Positions 31,127 through 41,788 are shown, numbered from the stretch's first letter. The stretch is DNA of 60,859 bases from Terribacillus saccharophilus (GCF_002272075.1 NZ_NPBJ01000042.1:1-60859); one strand, 5' to 3'. Translations and numbers: made by a program. Notes: generated by a model not told the origin, from the sequence alone.

Positions 31127-32067
31127 ATATCCTGAAAATGCTTTAGCATGTAGGAACCAATCAATAAAGGGAATTTTTCTGCAGTAATCTCCAAAAAACG
31201 GACAATGAGCGGATATTCGTTACGCCGGTTAACATGAAGCAGGTCTGTCCACCACTCTGCTTCATAGCGACATATCATGCTTAAGTTATACAGCAGTGCA
31301 TAATGAGCCATGCACTCATGAAAACTGCTCCAATAGCTCTGCTGGATAAAATAGTATTGATGGTTGACCGGATTGCAGTAAAGCGGTCCAGCTGTTTGCC
31401 ACAGCGAATCAGGAGGCTGCATTGCAAGCTGATCCTGCTCGATTATCTTAAAAGAGAAAGATTCCAGGAATTCTAAAAAGCGGCGTTTTGTATATTGAAA
31501 TTCGTCTAGTAAGCACTCCGGCAGAATTAGCGCATCCTTTCTCAGACTAACTTCTGTCAGATTACGCTTCCCCTGCTGCAGCGAAAGAAGATCATGCAGT
31601 TCTGGAACTAATCCGAACATATCCCCCATGGAAACCTTTTTGACATTATGAAGTTCTCTCTTACAAACGTGACGTGAAAAATACGGGAATAAGCCACGCT
31701 GCTGGAATAATACTTCATCCATGCTGAATTGATAGTCACGCTTCTTCCGCTTTCTAGTCGACAAGCCATGTGCAAGATCTGCTGTGGATTCTGGATAGGC
31801 AGGACGTGTCAGCAGCAAACTTGCCTTCATAAAATGGGTCATTCCGTAAAATAATAAGACAGGCTTCATCAATAGCGGGGCATTTTTTCCATAGGAATAA
31901 TAAGATTTACCATGTTCCAGATAGGCGAGGAAGGCGGAAACATTTTGATAGCTCTGTGACTCTGCATCGGGAACACTGAGATGCTGATAGCTTTTTTGCA
32001 GGAAGGAAAGAGCTGCATCTTCTGCTTCAAGGAAGGAAAGAAAGGTGGATACGTTTTCATCATGCAT
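31111..32067 (-). CDS. yaaC: YaaC-like protein of unknown function
   Basis: A 318-residue cytoplasmic protein, no signal peptide, aromatic-rich (SYYSYGKNAPLLMKP, YYFIQQSYWSSFHECMAHY). YaaC of B. subtilis has nearly the same length and sits on the reverse strand between gyrA and guaB, as here. No catalytic motif is recognisable. The start ATG 32067 (MHDENVSTFLSF) follows GGAGG at 7 bases; the frame stays open further upstream without a ribosome-binding site. It is transcribed against replication. Confidence 0.85.
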   Translation of the reverse strand: MHDENVSTFLSFLEAEDAALSFLQKSYQHLSVPDAESQSYQNVSAFLAYLEHGKSYYSYGKNAPLLMKPVLLFYGMTHFMKASLLLTRPAYPESTADLAHGLSTRKRKKRDYQFSMDEVLFQQRGLFPYFSRHVCKRELHNVKKVSMGDMFGLVPELHDLLSLQQGKRNLTEVSLRKDALILPECLLDEFQYTKRRFLEFLESFSFKIIEQDQLAMQPPDSLWQTAGPLYCNPVNHQYYFIQQSYWSSFHECMAHYALLYNLSMICRYEAEWWTDLLHVNRRNEYPLIVRFLEITAEKFPLLIGSYMLKHFQDIKKAR

Positions 32068-32175
32068 ACAGAATCCTCCAATGATTTTTACGTGCTCATA
32101 TAGTTGAAAAACCGCGCATCTTGGCGTATTGTAAGTAACAATAGGTTTTAATAGCAGTATTTTAACCAAATATAA

Positions 32176-33678
<1,503 letters not shown>

Positions 33679-33686
33679 TTATCCCG

Positions 33687-33716
33687 AACGGCGTGCATTT
33701 GCACGCCGTTTTTCTT
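33687..33716 (+). terminator. Terminator after guaB
   Basis: AACGGCGTGC / GCACGCCGTT with an ATTT loop, then TTTC. Confidence 0.93.
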
Positions 33717-33768
33717 TATGTAGCACATACTATACTAAAATTACTGACAATTTTCAATAAAATTAAAA

Positions 33769-33797
33769 TTGAAATAACAAGCAGGATTTGCTACATT
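33769..33797 (+). promoter_or_regulatory. Sigma-A promoter of the TAXI-TRAP operon
   Basis: TTGAAA (33769-33774), 17-base spacer, TACATT (33792-33797), 43 bases before the solute-binding protein start. Confidence 0.6.
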
Positions 33798-33839
33798 TAT
33801 AAAGAATTGTATTTAGAAATAAATAGGGGGTATGCAAAC

Positions 33840-34832
33840 ATGAGAAAGAAGAAGAAATCATTTATTATGCTTAGCATGATTGCAGCGTTGACAGTGATTT
33901 TGGCGGCATGTGGGGGAGGGACGAGTGACAGCACCTCTTCTGATGGTGGTCCGCAATTCATCGATTTGCTGACAGGTGGAACGGAAGGTACATACTATCC
34001 GCTTGGGGGAAGCTTAGCTGAAATTATTAATTCAAACGTGGAAGATGTAGAAGCACGTGCAACATCGACAGGTGCTTCGGTAGAGAATATGAATACGATG
34101 AGTGAAGGTAATGATGATGTCATCGCCTTTACCCAGACTGATATTGCTGCATATGCTTCAGAAGGGACTTTGATGTTTGACGGGGAAGCAATTGATAATA
34201 TTCAGGCCATCGGTTCCTTGTATCCAGAAACAATTCAGATTGTAGCGACAGAGGATAGCGGAATCCAAACTATAGAAGATTTGAAAGGTAAGACTGTATC
34301 AATCGGAGCTCCAGGATCCGGAACGAACGCAAGTGCAGAAGATATACTTGGTATATACGATATGACTGTAGATGATATCGAGGTACAGAATCTTGATTTC
34401 GGTGAATCGACAACTGGTATGCAGGATGGAACGATTGATGCAGCATTCATTACTGCTGGTACACCGACAGGAGCGGTAGAAAGTCTTTCTGCTACAACAT
34501 CGATCACGATTGTCGGACTGGAAGAGGATAAAGTGAATCAATTAATCGAAGAGAAGCCTTATTACGCTCCTTACACGATTGAAGAAGGAACATACAGCTT
34601 GGAGGAGCCTGTTGAGACAGTTTCTGTAAATGCAATGCTTGCAACGACAGAGGGCATGGATGAGGATCTCGTTTACAACATTACGAAAGCTATCTATGAG
34701 CACACTGATGAAATCGGTCATCAGAAAGCTGAATTCATCAAGCCAGAGAGTGCTGTAGAAGGTGTGAGCATCGATTTCCATCCAGGTGCATTACGTTACT
34801 TTGAAGAAGCAGGCGTAGAAGTACCGCAATAA
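33840..34832 (+). CDS. TAXI-type TRAP transporter solute-binding lipoprotein
   Basis: A 330-residue lipoprotein with signal peptide and lipobox LAAC (cysteine near 23). The mature part has the TAXI family opening FIDLLTGGTEGTYYPLGG, ARATSTGASVENM and KGKTVSIGAPGSGTNASAE. It captures an organic anion outside the cell and hands it to the TRAP permease. Glutamate or related dicarboxylates are common ligands in characterised TAXI systems; here the ligand is unknown. Start ATG with GGGGG 9 bases upstream. A terminator separates it from the downstream genes. Confidence 0.93.
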   Translation: MRKKKKSFIMLSMIAALTVILAACGGGTSDSTSSDGGPQFIDLLTGGTEGTYYPLGGSLAEIINSNVEDVEARATSTGASVENMNTMSEGNDDVIAFTQTDIAAYASEGTLMFDGEAIDNIQAIGSLYPETIQIVATEDSGIQTIEDLKGKTVSIGAPGSGTNASAEDILGIYDMTVDDIEVQNLDFGESTTGMQDGTIDAAFITAGTPTGAVESLSATTSITIVGLEEDKVNQLIEEKPYYAPYTIEEGTYSLEEPVETVSVNAMLATTEGMDEDLVYNITKAIYEHTDEIGHQKAEFIKPESAVEGVSIDFHPGALRYFEEAGVEVPQ

Positions 34833-34842
34833 CTGCAAGTGT

Positions 34843-34876
34843 ATCGCCGGTATCCTTCGGTTACCGGCGATTTTTT
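34843..34876 (+). terminator. Intra-operon terminator after the TAXI binding protein
   Basis: ATCGCCGGTA / TACCGGCGAT followed by TTTTTT. Partial read-through would give more binding protein than permease. Confidence 0.88.
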
Positions 34877-34898
34877 GGGCTTGAAAGGGTGTAAGGAT

Positions 34899-35423
34899 AT
34901 GAATCGATTCCGTATACCGAAGAAACGCTGGCTGCTGGCTGCAGCGGCTGTGGTCATGCTCCTTTGGTATGCTGTCTACCCAACTCAGCAGATCCTTGCT
35001 TTCGAAAATCCCGATAATGGGGAACTGCTCAGCTATTTGCCAGTAGGGAACAGCGATCATTTCCAGATCAAATACACACATTCTATCCATTTATCGGATG
35101 TATATGAGGAGTACATGATCCAGGATGAGCGCCTATTTCCGAAACGATTGATCTATGAGGATACAGCAGTAGGGATGCCAGCTAATGCAGAAGCAGGTCA
35201 AACATTCACGATGGAGGATGGAAAATACATATTATCCGATCTCCAAGGTTCGACAGACAAGCTTTATCTGACGATTGGAGCTGTGAAAGCTAACCATCAG
35301 ATCATCTTTAAAGATACAGCATATAGCTTACAGGATAACATCGGTCCAGGTGAGACGATTGCGATCGTAAGCCGCTACGTGAATCACTGGACGCTTTGGA
35401 AAGGAGAGAAATTACATGAGTGA
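34899..35423 (+). CDS. DUF1850 protein associated with TAXI-TRAP transporters
   Basis: A 174-residue protein with one N-terminal transmembrane helix (WLLAAAAVVMLLWYAVY) and an extracytoplasmic DUF1850 domain containing IKYTHSIHLSDVYEEY. Such proteins are typically found between TAXI binding proteins and fused TRAP permeases and may be an accessory subunit. ATG 34899 is preceded by GTAAGG; an earlier in-frame ATG at 34839 lies before the terminator hairpin and is less likely. The stop overlaps the permease start by 8 bases. Confidence 0.85.
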   Translation: MNRFRIPKKRWLLAAAAVVMLLWYAVYPTQQILAFENPDNGELLSYLPVGNSDHFQIKYTHSIHLSDVYEEYMIQDERLFPKRLIYEDTAVGMPANAEAGQTFTMEDGKYILSDLQGSTDKLYLTIGAVKANHQIIFKDTAYSLQDNIGPGETIAIVSRYVNHWTLWKGEKLHE

Positions 35424-37524
35424 CAAGCTAGCCCAAGCAGAGAGGCTGACGGAAGAACAACAGCAGCAGCTGATTGAGAAATACGATTCTGAATCGAATT
35501 TCCGGCGACTGGCTGGAATCATGAGTATTATCGTTTTTTATGGTTTACTAGCTTTCTCGATTTATCAGCTATACACGGCAACTTACGGGAATATCCCGAC
35601 ACAGATTCATCGTTCCATTCACTTAGGGTTCGGGCTCGTTTTGATATTCCTTCTCTTTCCTGCTTCTAAAAAGAGCAGCAGGACAAAAATTGCCTGGTAT
35701 GATTACATACTCGCTATTCTAGGATTTGTTGTCGGTGCTTATTGGCCGGTTATGTACAATGATATCATTGCGCAAGCTGGACAAATTACCACATTAGACT
35801 TCATTGTCGGCTCAATGGCTATACTTTTAGTGCTTGAAGCAACTCGTCGGACTGTAGGTCTGCCGATTGTCATTATCGCTGTCGCATTCCTGGCCTATGC
35901 CTATTGGGGCAGACAAATGCCAGGATTCCTCATTCATCCGGGAGTCGACGTCGATACACTCGTCCAGTCCCTGTTCTTTACGACACAAGGGATATTAGGT
36001 ACTCCTATTGGTGTATCTGCAACTTATATTTTCCTGTTTCTGCTTTTCGGGGCTTTCCTCGTCAAAACAGGTGTCGGACAGTACTTCAATGATTTGGCCT
36101 TGGTCGTTGCCGGAAGAAGAATTGGCGGACCAGCGAAGGTAGCGATATTCTCCAGTGCCTTGCAGGGAACAGTGAGCGGAAGCTCGGTGGCTAACGTAGT
36201 TACATCCGGTTCCTTTACAATCCCAATGATGAAACGCTTGGGATACTCGAAGAATTTTGCCGGCGCAGTAGAAGCATCTTCCTCTACAGGAGGCCAGATC
36301 ATGCCTCCTATTATGGGAGCGGCTGCCTTCTTGATGGTTGAGTTTATCGGAGTCAGCTATTGGACGATTGCAAAAGCAGCTATCATTCCGGCTATTCTTT
36401 ACTTTTCCGGTATTTGGATTATGACTCATTTCGAGGCTAAGCGAACCGGACTGCGAGGTTTGCAGCAGGAAGAAATGCCGAACAAGAAGGAAGTTATTAA
36501 GAATTTGTATCTGCTGCTGCCGATCCTGGCAATGGTATTTTACTTAAGTTCCGGACTAAGTATCATGCGTGCAGCCATCTATGGTATTATCACGTGTATC
36601 TTGGTCGGACTTTTGCGTAAGGAACGGTATCGTCATCTATATCCAATTGTTTTCGCAGCTGCGTTTGTCGCATATATCGTGTATGGAGCTGTTACAAGCG
36701 GAATTTCAATTGAGACAGCTTTGATTGTCGCAGCACTTGTTACCGTGATCGTAAGTTATTTATTTGATGAGAACTTCATTGATACGATACAGGCATTGGT
36801 GGAAGGAGCACGTACAGCCCTTAGTGTTATCGCTGCAACTGCTGCAGCCGGGATTATCGTAGCGGTTGTGACAAAAACAGGACTTGGGCTGAGCTTGGCG
36901 AACAGTCTCGTCGATTTGGCGAATGAAAAACTGCTGCTCACATTGTTCTTTACAATGATAGCTTCCTTGATTCTCGGAATGGGAGCACCGACTACTGCTA
37001 ACTATATCATCACATCAACTATTGCAGCACCAGCAATTATCCTGCTTGGTGTAAATGATCTATCTGCGCATATGTTCGTCTTTTATTTCGGAATCATGGC
37101 AGATATTACACCGCCTGTGGCCCTTGCAGCTTTTGCAGCAGCGGGTATGTCCGGCGGCCGGCCGATTGCTACAGGTGTGAATGCAGCCAAACTAGCAATT
37201 GCAGCATTTATCATTCCATACATGTTCGTGCTGGAACCAAGGCTGCTGCTTTATGACATAGATGGCAACTATCTTCATGTCGTTTGGATATTCATCACAG
37301 CCTTTCTCGGTATGATCAGTATCGGTGCAGGAATCATCGGCTACTGGTATCGCAAGCTCTATATTGTGGAGCGCTTGCTGGCTGTAGCAGGAGGACTAGT
37401 GCTCATTTATCCGGAAGTTTGGTCCGGTATAACTGGCATTATCGTCTTTGCAGCACTGATTGCTATCCAATATTTCGTAAAACGTTCCGAATGGAATGTA
37501 CCTGTTAAAAAGCCATCTTCCTAA
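35416..37524 (+). CDS. TRAP transporter fused permease (4TM-12TM, TAXI type)
   Basis: A 702-residue membrane protein with about 18 hydrophobic segments that fuses the small DctQ-like and large DctM-like subunits. GSSVANVVTSGSFTIPMMKR (about 255-274), GGQIMPPIMGAAAFLM and GMGAPTTANYII are typical of the DctM part. Transport is driven by an ion gradient, commonly sodium in relatives. It is coupled to the DUF1850 gene by overlap and followed by a terminator. Confidence 0.93.
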   Translation: MSDKLAQAERLTEEQQQQLIEKYDSESNFRRLAGIMSIIVFYGLLAFSIYQLYTATYGNIPTQIHRSIHLGFGLVLIFLLFPASKKSSRTKIAWYDYILAILGFVVGAYWPVMYNDIIAQAGQITTLDFIVGSMAILLVLEATRRTVGLPIVIIAVAFLAYAYWGRQMPGFLIHPGVDVDTLVQSLFFTTQGILGTPIGVSATYIFLFLLFGAFLVKTGVGQYFNDLALVVAGRRIGGPAKVAIFSSALQGTVSGSSVANVVTSGSFTIPMMKRLGYSKNFAGAVEASSSTGGQIMPPIMGAAAFLMVEFIGVSYWTIAKAAIIPAILYFSGIWIMTHFEAKRTGLRGLQQEEMPNKKEVIKNLYLLLPILAMVFYLSSGLSIMRAAIYGIITCILVGLLRKERYRHLYPIVFAAAFVAYIVYGAVTSGISIETALIVAALVTVIVSYLFDENFIDTIQALVEGARTALSVIAATAAAGIIVAVVTKTGLGLSLANSLVDLANEKLLLTLFFTMIASLILGMGAPTTANYIITSTIAAPAIILLGVNDLSAHMFVFYFGIMADITPPVALAAFAAAGMSGGRPIATGVNAAKLAIAAFIIPYMFVLEPRLLLYDIDGNYLHVVWIFITAFLGMISIGAGIIGYWYRKLYIVERLLAVAGGLVLIYPEVWSGITGIIVFAALIAIQYFVKRSEWNVPVKKPSS

Positions 37525-37540
37525 GGGAAGGTGGCTTTTC
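37510..37540 (+). terminator. Terminator of the TAXI-TRAP operon
   Basis: AAGCCATCTTCC / GGAAGGTGGCTT with a TAAG loop and a short T-run; it begins inside the last codons of the permease gene. Confidence 0.85.
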
Positions 37541-37593
37541 CTATGGTTGAATTCGGGTATAGGTCTGATACAATGTCCAGGAGGTGGAAGGCT

Positions 37594-38274
37594 ATGACGA
37601 AACAAATTATTGAGAATGACTGGCAGGATATTCTGCAGGAAGAATTCCAAAAAGACTATTATAAGGAACTGCACGGCTTCCTAAAGAACGCCTACCAAGA
37701 GCGGACAATCTATCCTGATATGCAGCATATTTACGAAGCGCTGCAAGTGACCTCATTTGCGGATACAAAAGTGGTTATCCTTGGACAAGATCCATATCAT
37801 GGGCCAAATCAGGCACATGGTCTTAGTTTTTCAGTGCAGCCCGAGGTGGCTATCCCGAGATCACTTGTAAATATCTACAAAGAGCTGGCAGATGATATCG
37901 GCTGCCCGATTCCGACACATGGTTATTTGAAGCGTTGGGCTGAACAAGGCGTGCTGCTTTTGAATACAGCTTTGACTGTAGAAGCCCATCAGGCAGCATC
38001 TCACCGAGGCAAAGGCTGGGAACACTTCACGGACCGTGTCATTCAATCATTGAATGACAAGCAGGATCCCGTTGTATTCATTCTTTGGGGGAAGCATGCT
38101 CAGGAGAAACAGAAGCTGATTAATACGGAGAAGCACTATACACTTACTTCTGTCCATCCAAGTCCTTTATCAGCAAGGCGCGGATTCTTCGGAAGCAAAC
38201 CATTTTCTAAGACAAACGAAATATTAGAAAATAATGGATTAGAGCCAATTGACTGGTGTATTCCAGACCTGTGA
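37594..38274 (+). CDS. ung: Uracil-DNA glycosylase (family 1)
   Basis: A 226-residue base-excision repair enzyme removing uracil from DNA. The water-activating motif [16 protein letters not shown] is near 62-77 and [13 protein letters not shown] near 185-197. The start ATG 37594 follows AGGAGGTGGAAGG; earlier in-frame starts overlap the preceding terminator. Probably monocistronic. Confidence 0.97.
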   Translation: MTKQIIENDWQDILQEEFQKDYYKELHGFLKNAYQERTIYPDMQHIYEALQVTSFADTKVVILGQDPYHGPNQAHGLSFSVQPEVAIPRSLVNIYKELADDIGCPIPTHGYLKRWAEQGVLLLNTALTVEAHQAASHRGKGWEHFTDRVIQSLNDKQDPVVFILWGKHAQEKQKLINTEKHYTLTSVHPSPLSARRGFFGSKPFSKTNEILENNGLEPIDWCIPDL

Positions 38275-38315
38275 ACAAAATGTAGAATCGGTACAAAGTA
38301 CGTTCCCCTCTGCCT

Positions 38316-38334
38316 ATCGTCTATGGTAAAATAG
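38316..38334 (+). promoter_or_regulatory. Candidate extended -10 promoter of dacA
   Basis: TATGGTAAAAT ending near 38333 gives an extended -10 (TGgTAAAAT); the -35 is weak. Confidence 0.4.
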
Positions 38335-38381
38335 CGGGGATGCACAGTAACGATTCTATTTTTTGTGGAGGTAGGAAGACT

Positions 38382-39710
38382 TTGAAACATCTTTTGAAAG
38401 CATCGATGATCGGTTTGCTCGCGATGCTGATTACGTTTAACACTTTTCTAGCGAAGCCACTAGACACACAAGCTGCGGAAGGCTTGGATATTGAAGCGGA
38501 ATCCGCAATTCTAATAGACGCCAACTCTGGTGAAATATTATATGCGAAGCAGGCAGATCTCACTTTACCTCCAGCAAGTATGACGAAGATGATGTCGGAA
38601 TATCTCATCTTGGATGCTATTGCAGCAGGAGATATTTCATGGGATACGACAACACAGGTAAGCGATTATCCATATAGCATTTCCTCGAATACGGATTTCT
38701 CCGGAACAGGACTGACACAGGATAAAGATTACACTGTTCGCGACTTGTACAATGCGATGGCGATCTACTCCGATAACGCAGCTACTATCGTGCTGGCTGA
38801 GCTTGTGGCGGGCAGCGAGACGGAATTCGTCAAAATGATGAATGAAAAAGCAGAAGAAATCGGGATGAAGGATTACAAATTCGTTAACTCTTCCGGTCTT
38901 TCCAATTCTGATTTAGGCGATGACCGACCAGAGGGTACAAATGTCAACGACGAAAACCTGATGACTGCAAAGTCTACTGGTATCCTGGCATATAACTTGA
39001 TCAAGGATCATCCAGAGGCGCTTGAGGTTGCCAGTCAGACACAGACAAACTTTGATGGTAAACAAATCACGAACTGGAACTGGATGCTTCCAGACATGCC
39101 GGGCTACTTGAAAGCATATGGCTATGAAGGCATGGATGGTTTAAAAACAGGCCATACAACTCCAGCAGGTTACTGCTTTACAGGTACAGCAGAACGGAAT
39201 GGACAGCGCTATATTACAGTTGTTATGAGAACAGAAAGCGAAGAAGCACGCTTCCAAGAAACAGCAAAGCTGCTTGATTACGGCTTCAATCAATTCGAGC
39301 AGGCTGAACTTTACAAAGCAGGAACAGAAATCAAGGACCATGCTTCTGTACCAGTTGCAAAAGGAAAAGAAGATAGTGTAGCCATCTCAACAAAAGATGC
39401 AGTTACCACTTCTGTGAAGAATGGCGAAGAAGATAAATACCACTTGGAATACAAAGTAGACAAGGACAAGCTGGATGCAGATGGCGAACTGGTTGCTCCA
39501 GTGAAAAAAGGCGACAAAGTCGGAACTGCGACACTCGTCTATGACGGAGATGACCAAGGCAACATCAACGGCGGCTCCTATACTGTTGACGTTGTAGCAT
39601 CCGAAGATGTAGAAAAATCAAACTGGTTCATGCTCTCTCTAGGCGCAATCGGTGATTTCTTCGCAGGAATCTTCACTAGCGTCTCTGACACAGTTAAAGG
39701 CTGGTTTTAA
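38382..39710 (+). CDS. dacA: D-alanyl-D-alanine carboxypeptidase (PBP5 type)
   Basis: A 442-residue class C penicillin-binding protein that trims the terminal D-Ala of peptidoglycan pentapeptides. A signal peptide ending TQAA is followed by SxxK as SMTK (near 66), SDN near 128 and KTGHTT near 251. The C-terminal domain ends in an amphipathic anchor (FFAGIFTSVSDTVKGWF). The start is TTG 38382, with GGAGG about 10 bases upstream; the ATG at 38340 lacks a ribosome-binding site and would extend ahead of the signal peptide. Confidence 0.95.
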   Translation: MKHLLKASMIGLLAMLITFNTFLAKPLDTQAAEGLDIEAESAILIDANSGEILYAKQADLTLPPASMTKMMSEYLILDAIAAGDISWDTTTQVSDYPYSISSNTDFSGTGLTQDKDYTVRDLYNAMAIYSDNAATIVLAELVAGSETEFVKMMNEKAEEIGMKDYKFVNSSGLSNSDLGDDRPEGTNVNDENLMTAKSTGILAYNLIKDHPEALEVASQTQTNFDGKQITNWNWMLPDMPGYLKAYGYEGMDGLKTGHTTPAGYCFTGTAERNGQRYITVVMRTESEEARFQETAKLLDYGFNQFEQAELYKAGTEIKDHASVPVAKGKEDSVAISTKDAVTTSVKNGEEDKYHLEYKVDKDKLDADGELVAPVKKGDKVGTATLVYDGDDQGNINGGSYTVDVVASEDVEKSNWFMLSLGAIGDFFAGIFTSVSDTVKGWF

Positions 39711-39714
39711 ATAA

Positions 39715-39833
39715 GAAAAGCGGAAAAGAACGCTTAGAAACGGAGAAATAGGTGAGAAAGCCCGGAATGAGGTGCTTTTCCTCGTGCAGGGATTTATCGC
39801 CTATACCGCAGTTTCTGTTCTTTGCAGCTAGAC
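39715..39833. repeat. Structured 119-base repeat, copy 1
   Basis: Begins GAAAAGCGG and ends CAGCTAGAC. It folds into three nested helices: AGAAC with GTTCT and AGAAAC with GTTTCT (outer), ATAGG with CCTAT (middle), and TGAGG with CCTCG (inner), around a conserved GAAAGCCCGGA segment. It resembles a dispersed element I recall from other Bacillaceae genomes, whose formal name I cannot give. Confidence 0.8.
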
Positions 39834-39839
39834 AACAAA

Positions 39840-39958
39840 GAAAAGCGGAAGAAACCGGTTAGAAACGTAGAAATAAGTGAGAAGGCCCGGAGGAAGATGT
39901 TCTTACTTCCGCAGGGACTTCACGCTTATGGCGAAGTTTCTGGTTTCTGGAGCTAGAC
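39840..39958. repeat. Structured 119-base repeat, copy 2
   Basis: Same length and ends as copy 1, offset by 125 bases. Helices here are AGAAACC with GGTTTCT, AGAAAC with GTTTCT, ATAAG with CTTAT and GGAAG with CTTCC. Several paired positions differ from copy 1 on both sides of the stem, so pairing is kept. No coding frame is conserved. Confidence 0.8.
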
Positions 39959-39967
39959 ATAGCTGAA

Positions 39968-40000
39968 AACCGGAAAAGACTCAGTCTTTTCCGGTTTTTT
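39968..40000 (+). terminator. Terminator downstream of dacA and the repeats
   Basis: AACCGGAAAAGAC / GTCTTTTCCGGTT with a TCA loop and a T-run. The repeat pair is therefore probably transcribed as the dacA 3' untranslated region. Confidence 0.92.
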
Positions 40001-40053
40001 CGTATAAAATTCTTTTAGTATGTAGAAGCTAGAGCTGGAATTGCATATCATAC

Positions 40054-40082
40054 TTGCATAATTACCTGAAATTAGCTATTCT
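40054..40082 (+). promoter_or_regulatory. Sigma-A promoter of serS
   Basis: TTGCAT (40054-40059), 17-base spacer, TATTCT (40077-40082), start predicted near 40089. Confidence 0.65.
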
Positions 40083-40088
40083 TTAGGA

Positions 40089-40320
40089 AGAATAACAACA
40101 ACGTGATGATAGGAACTAGTAACTTACAGCATGCTTTAAGAGAGTCGATGGCTGGTGAAAATCGATGCAGCGCTGTAGGTGAATCCATCCTGGAATGGTA
40201 TGGAAACATACCCGGTACAAACCGTTACCTTGCCGAGCCGGAAGACTTCTTTGTCTTCAACCAGGGTGGTATCGCGGGTGAAACATCTCGTCCCTTTTTT
40301 TAGGGATGGGATGTTTTTTT
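40089..40320 (+). promoter_or_regulatory. Serine T-box riboswitch leader of serS
   Basis: Stem I contains ACTAGTAACTTACAGC pairing back with GCTGTAGG; the 3' side of the specifier loop reads GTGAATCCA, giving UCC (serine) followed by A opposite an AGUA. The T-box core AGGGTGGTATCGCG is at 40263-40276, and the terminator ACATCTCGTCCC / GGGATGGGATGT with seven T follows. The bulge reads UGGU. Uncharged tRNA-Ser(GGA) should raise serS expression. Confidence 0.95.
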
Positions 40321-40346
40321 GTTCAAGAAAAAAGGAGGAAGCACAT

Positions 40347-41621
40347 ATGCTGGATATGAAATTTTTACGTTCAAACTTTGAAGAAGTAAAACAAAAGTTG
40401 CAAAATCGCGGTGAAGATTTAACTGATCTAGATAAATTCGGGGATTTAGATGACCGTCGCCGCAAACTGATTAATGATACAGAAGAACTGAAAGCAAAGC
40501 GTAATGAGGTATCTAAGCAGATTGCTGTTCTTAAAAAAGAGAAGCAAGATGCTGATGCACAAATCAAAGAGATGCGCGAAGTAGGCGATCAAATCAAAGC
40601 ATACGACGAGGAGCTTCGAGACGTTGAGAGTGAGCTTGATTTGCTATTACTCTCTATCCCGAATATTCCGCATGAGAGCGTCCCAGTTGGCGAATCTGAG
40701 GATGATAATGTGGAAGCACGCAAATGGGGCGAAGTGCAGCAGAAGGATTTTGAAGAAAAGGCCCACTGGGATATTGCAACAGACTTAAGCATACTAGACT
40801 TCGAACGTGCTGCTAAGGTAACAGGAAGCCGTTTCGTGTTCTACAAAGGATTAGGTGCCCGCTTGGAGCGCGCCTTGATTAACTTCATGATGGATTTGCA
40901 TTCTGATGAGCACGGATATCAGGAAATGCTTCCGCCATACATGGTGAACAGAACAAGCATGACAGGAACTGGCCAGCTGCCAAAATTCGAAGAAGATGCC
41001 TTCAAGGTTGAGGGTTGGGATTACTTCCTCGTACCAACAGCAGAGGTTCCTGTAACGAACTACTATCGCGAAGAAATCTTGAAAAGCGATCAGCTGCCAC
41101 AGAGATTCGCGGCATTCAGTGCTTCCTTCCGTTCTGAAGCTGGGTCTGCCGGCCGTGATACACGCGGTCTGATTCGCCAGCATCAGTTCAATAAAGTGGA
41201 GCTTGTACAGTTTGTTAAGCCTGAGGATTCCTATAACGTACTGGAAGAAATCACAGGACATGCAGAGAAAGTATTGCAGCTGCTAGGTCTGCCATACCGT
41301 GTCATGAGCATGTGTACAGGCGATCTCGGTTTCACAGCTGCGAAAAAATACGACCTGGAAGTTTGGCTTCCAAGCAGCGGTACGTATCGTGAAATCTCTT
41401 CTGTATCCAACTTTGAGGACTTCCAAGCGCGTCGTGCTGGCATTCGTTTTAGACGCGATGAGAAGAGCAAGCCGGAATTTGTTCATACATTGAATGGATC
41501 TGGATTGGCACTAGGCCGTACAGTTGCTGCTATCCTGGAGAATTACCAGCAGGCTGATGGTTCCGTGAAGGTTCCAGAAGTATTGGTACCTTACATGGGC
41601 GGTAAGGCTGAGATCCGCTAA
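40347..41621 (+). CDS. serS: Seryl-tRNA synthetase
   Basis: A 424-residue class II synthetase. The N-terminal coiled-coil arm (about 25-100, rich in Glu/Lys) contacts the long variable arm of tRNA-Ser; the catalytic core has [14 protein letters not shown], motif 2 with [21 protein letters not shown] near 255-275, and motif 3 with [19 protein letters not shown] near 380-398. The start ATG 40347 ([14 protein letters not shown]) is 7 bases after GGAGG; upstream in-frame codons belong to the T-box leader. Regulation is by that leader. Confidence 0.98.
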   Translation: MLDMKFLRSNFEEVKQKLQNRGEDLTDLDKFGDLDDRRRKLINDTEELKAKRNEVSKQIAVLKKEKQDADAQIKEMREVGDQIKAYDEELRDVESELDLLLLSIPNIPHESVPVGESEDDNVEARKWGEVQQKDFEEKAHWDIATDLSILDFERAAKVTGSRFVFYKGLGARLERALINFMMDLHSDEHGYQEMLPPYMVNRTSMTGTGQLPKFEEDAFKVEGWDYFLVPTAEVPVTNYYREEILKSDQLPQRFAAFSASFRSEAGSAGRDTRGLIRQHQFNKVELVQFVKPEDSYNVLEEITGHAEKVLQLLGLPYRVMSMCTGDLGFTAAKKYDLEVWLPSSGTYREISSVSNFEDFQARRAGIRFRRDEKSKPEFVHTLNGSGLALGRTVAAILENYQQADGSVKVPEVLVPYMGGKAEIR

Positions 41622-41677
41622 AGGATTTTGACAGTAGACTTGAAATTATGGTGAGAAAGCTTTGGAGACAAAAGCAT

Positions 41678-41770
41678 GGAGGGGTACCCTAGATTCAGCT
41701 GAAAGAATCGGTCTCGAAAACCGATAGTGGCTCGTTTAAGGATCGTAAGGGTTTGTTTTCCCCTCCTTCA
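41678..41770 (+). pseudogene. Degenerate tRNA-Ser copy (CGA anticodon), D and T arms lost
   Basis: Exactly 93 bases, like the tRNA-Ser(UGA) 155 bases downstream, and clearly related to it. The acceptor stem GGAGGGG / CCCCTCC is intact although two pairs differ from GGAGGAA / TTCCTCC, and the anticodon stem ATCGGT / ACCGAT is kept with anticodon CGA. The D stem (CCC without matching GGG), G18G19 and the T arm (GGGTTTGTTTTCCC) are degraded, and the 3' end is TTCA instead of TCCA. An outer GGTGA (41650-41654) / TCACC helix and seven T after it make it a possible terminator of serS. It is unlikely to serve in translation. Confidence 0.75.
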
Positions 41771-41788
41771 CCTTTTTTTAATATTTTG

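Noticed and set aside
39711-40000. Repeat pair considered as a CRISPR array or insertion sequence
   Set aside because: Only two 119-base copies 6 bases apart, no spacers of constant length, no transposase, no target-site duplication.
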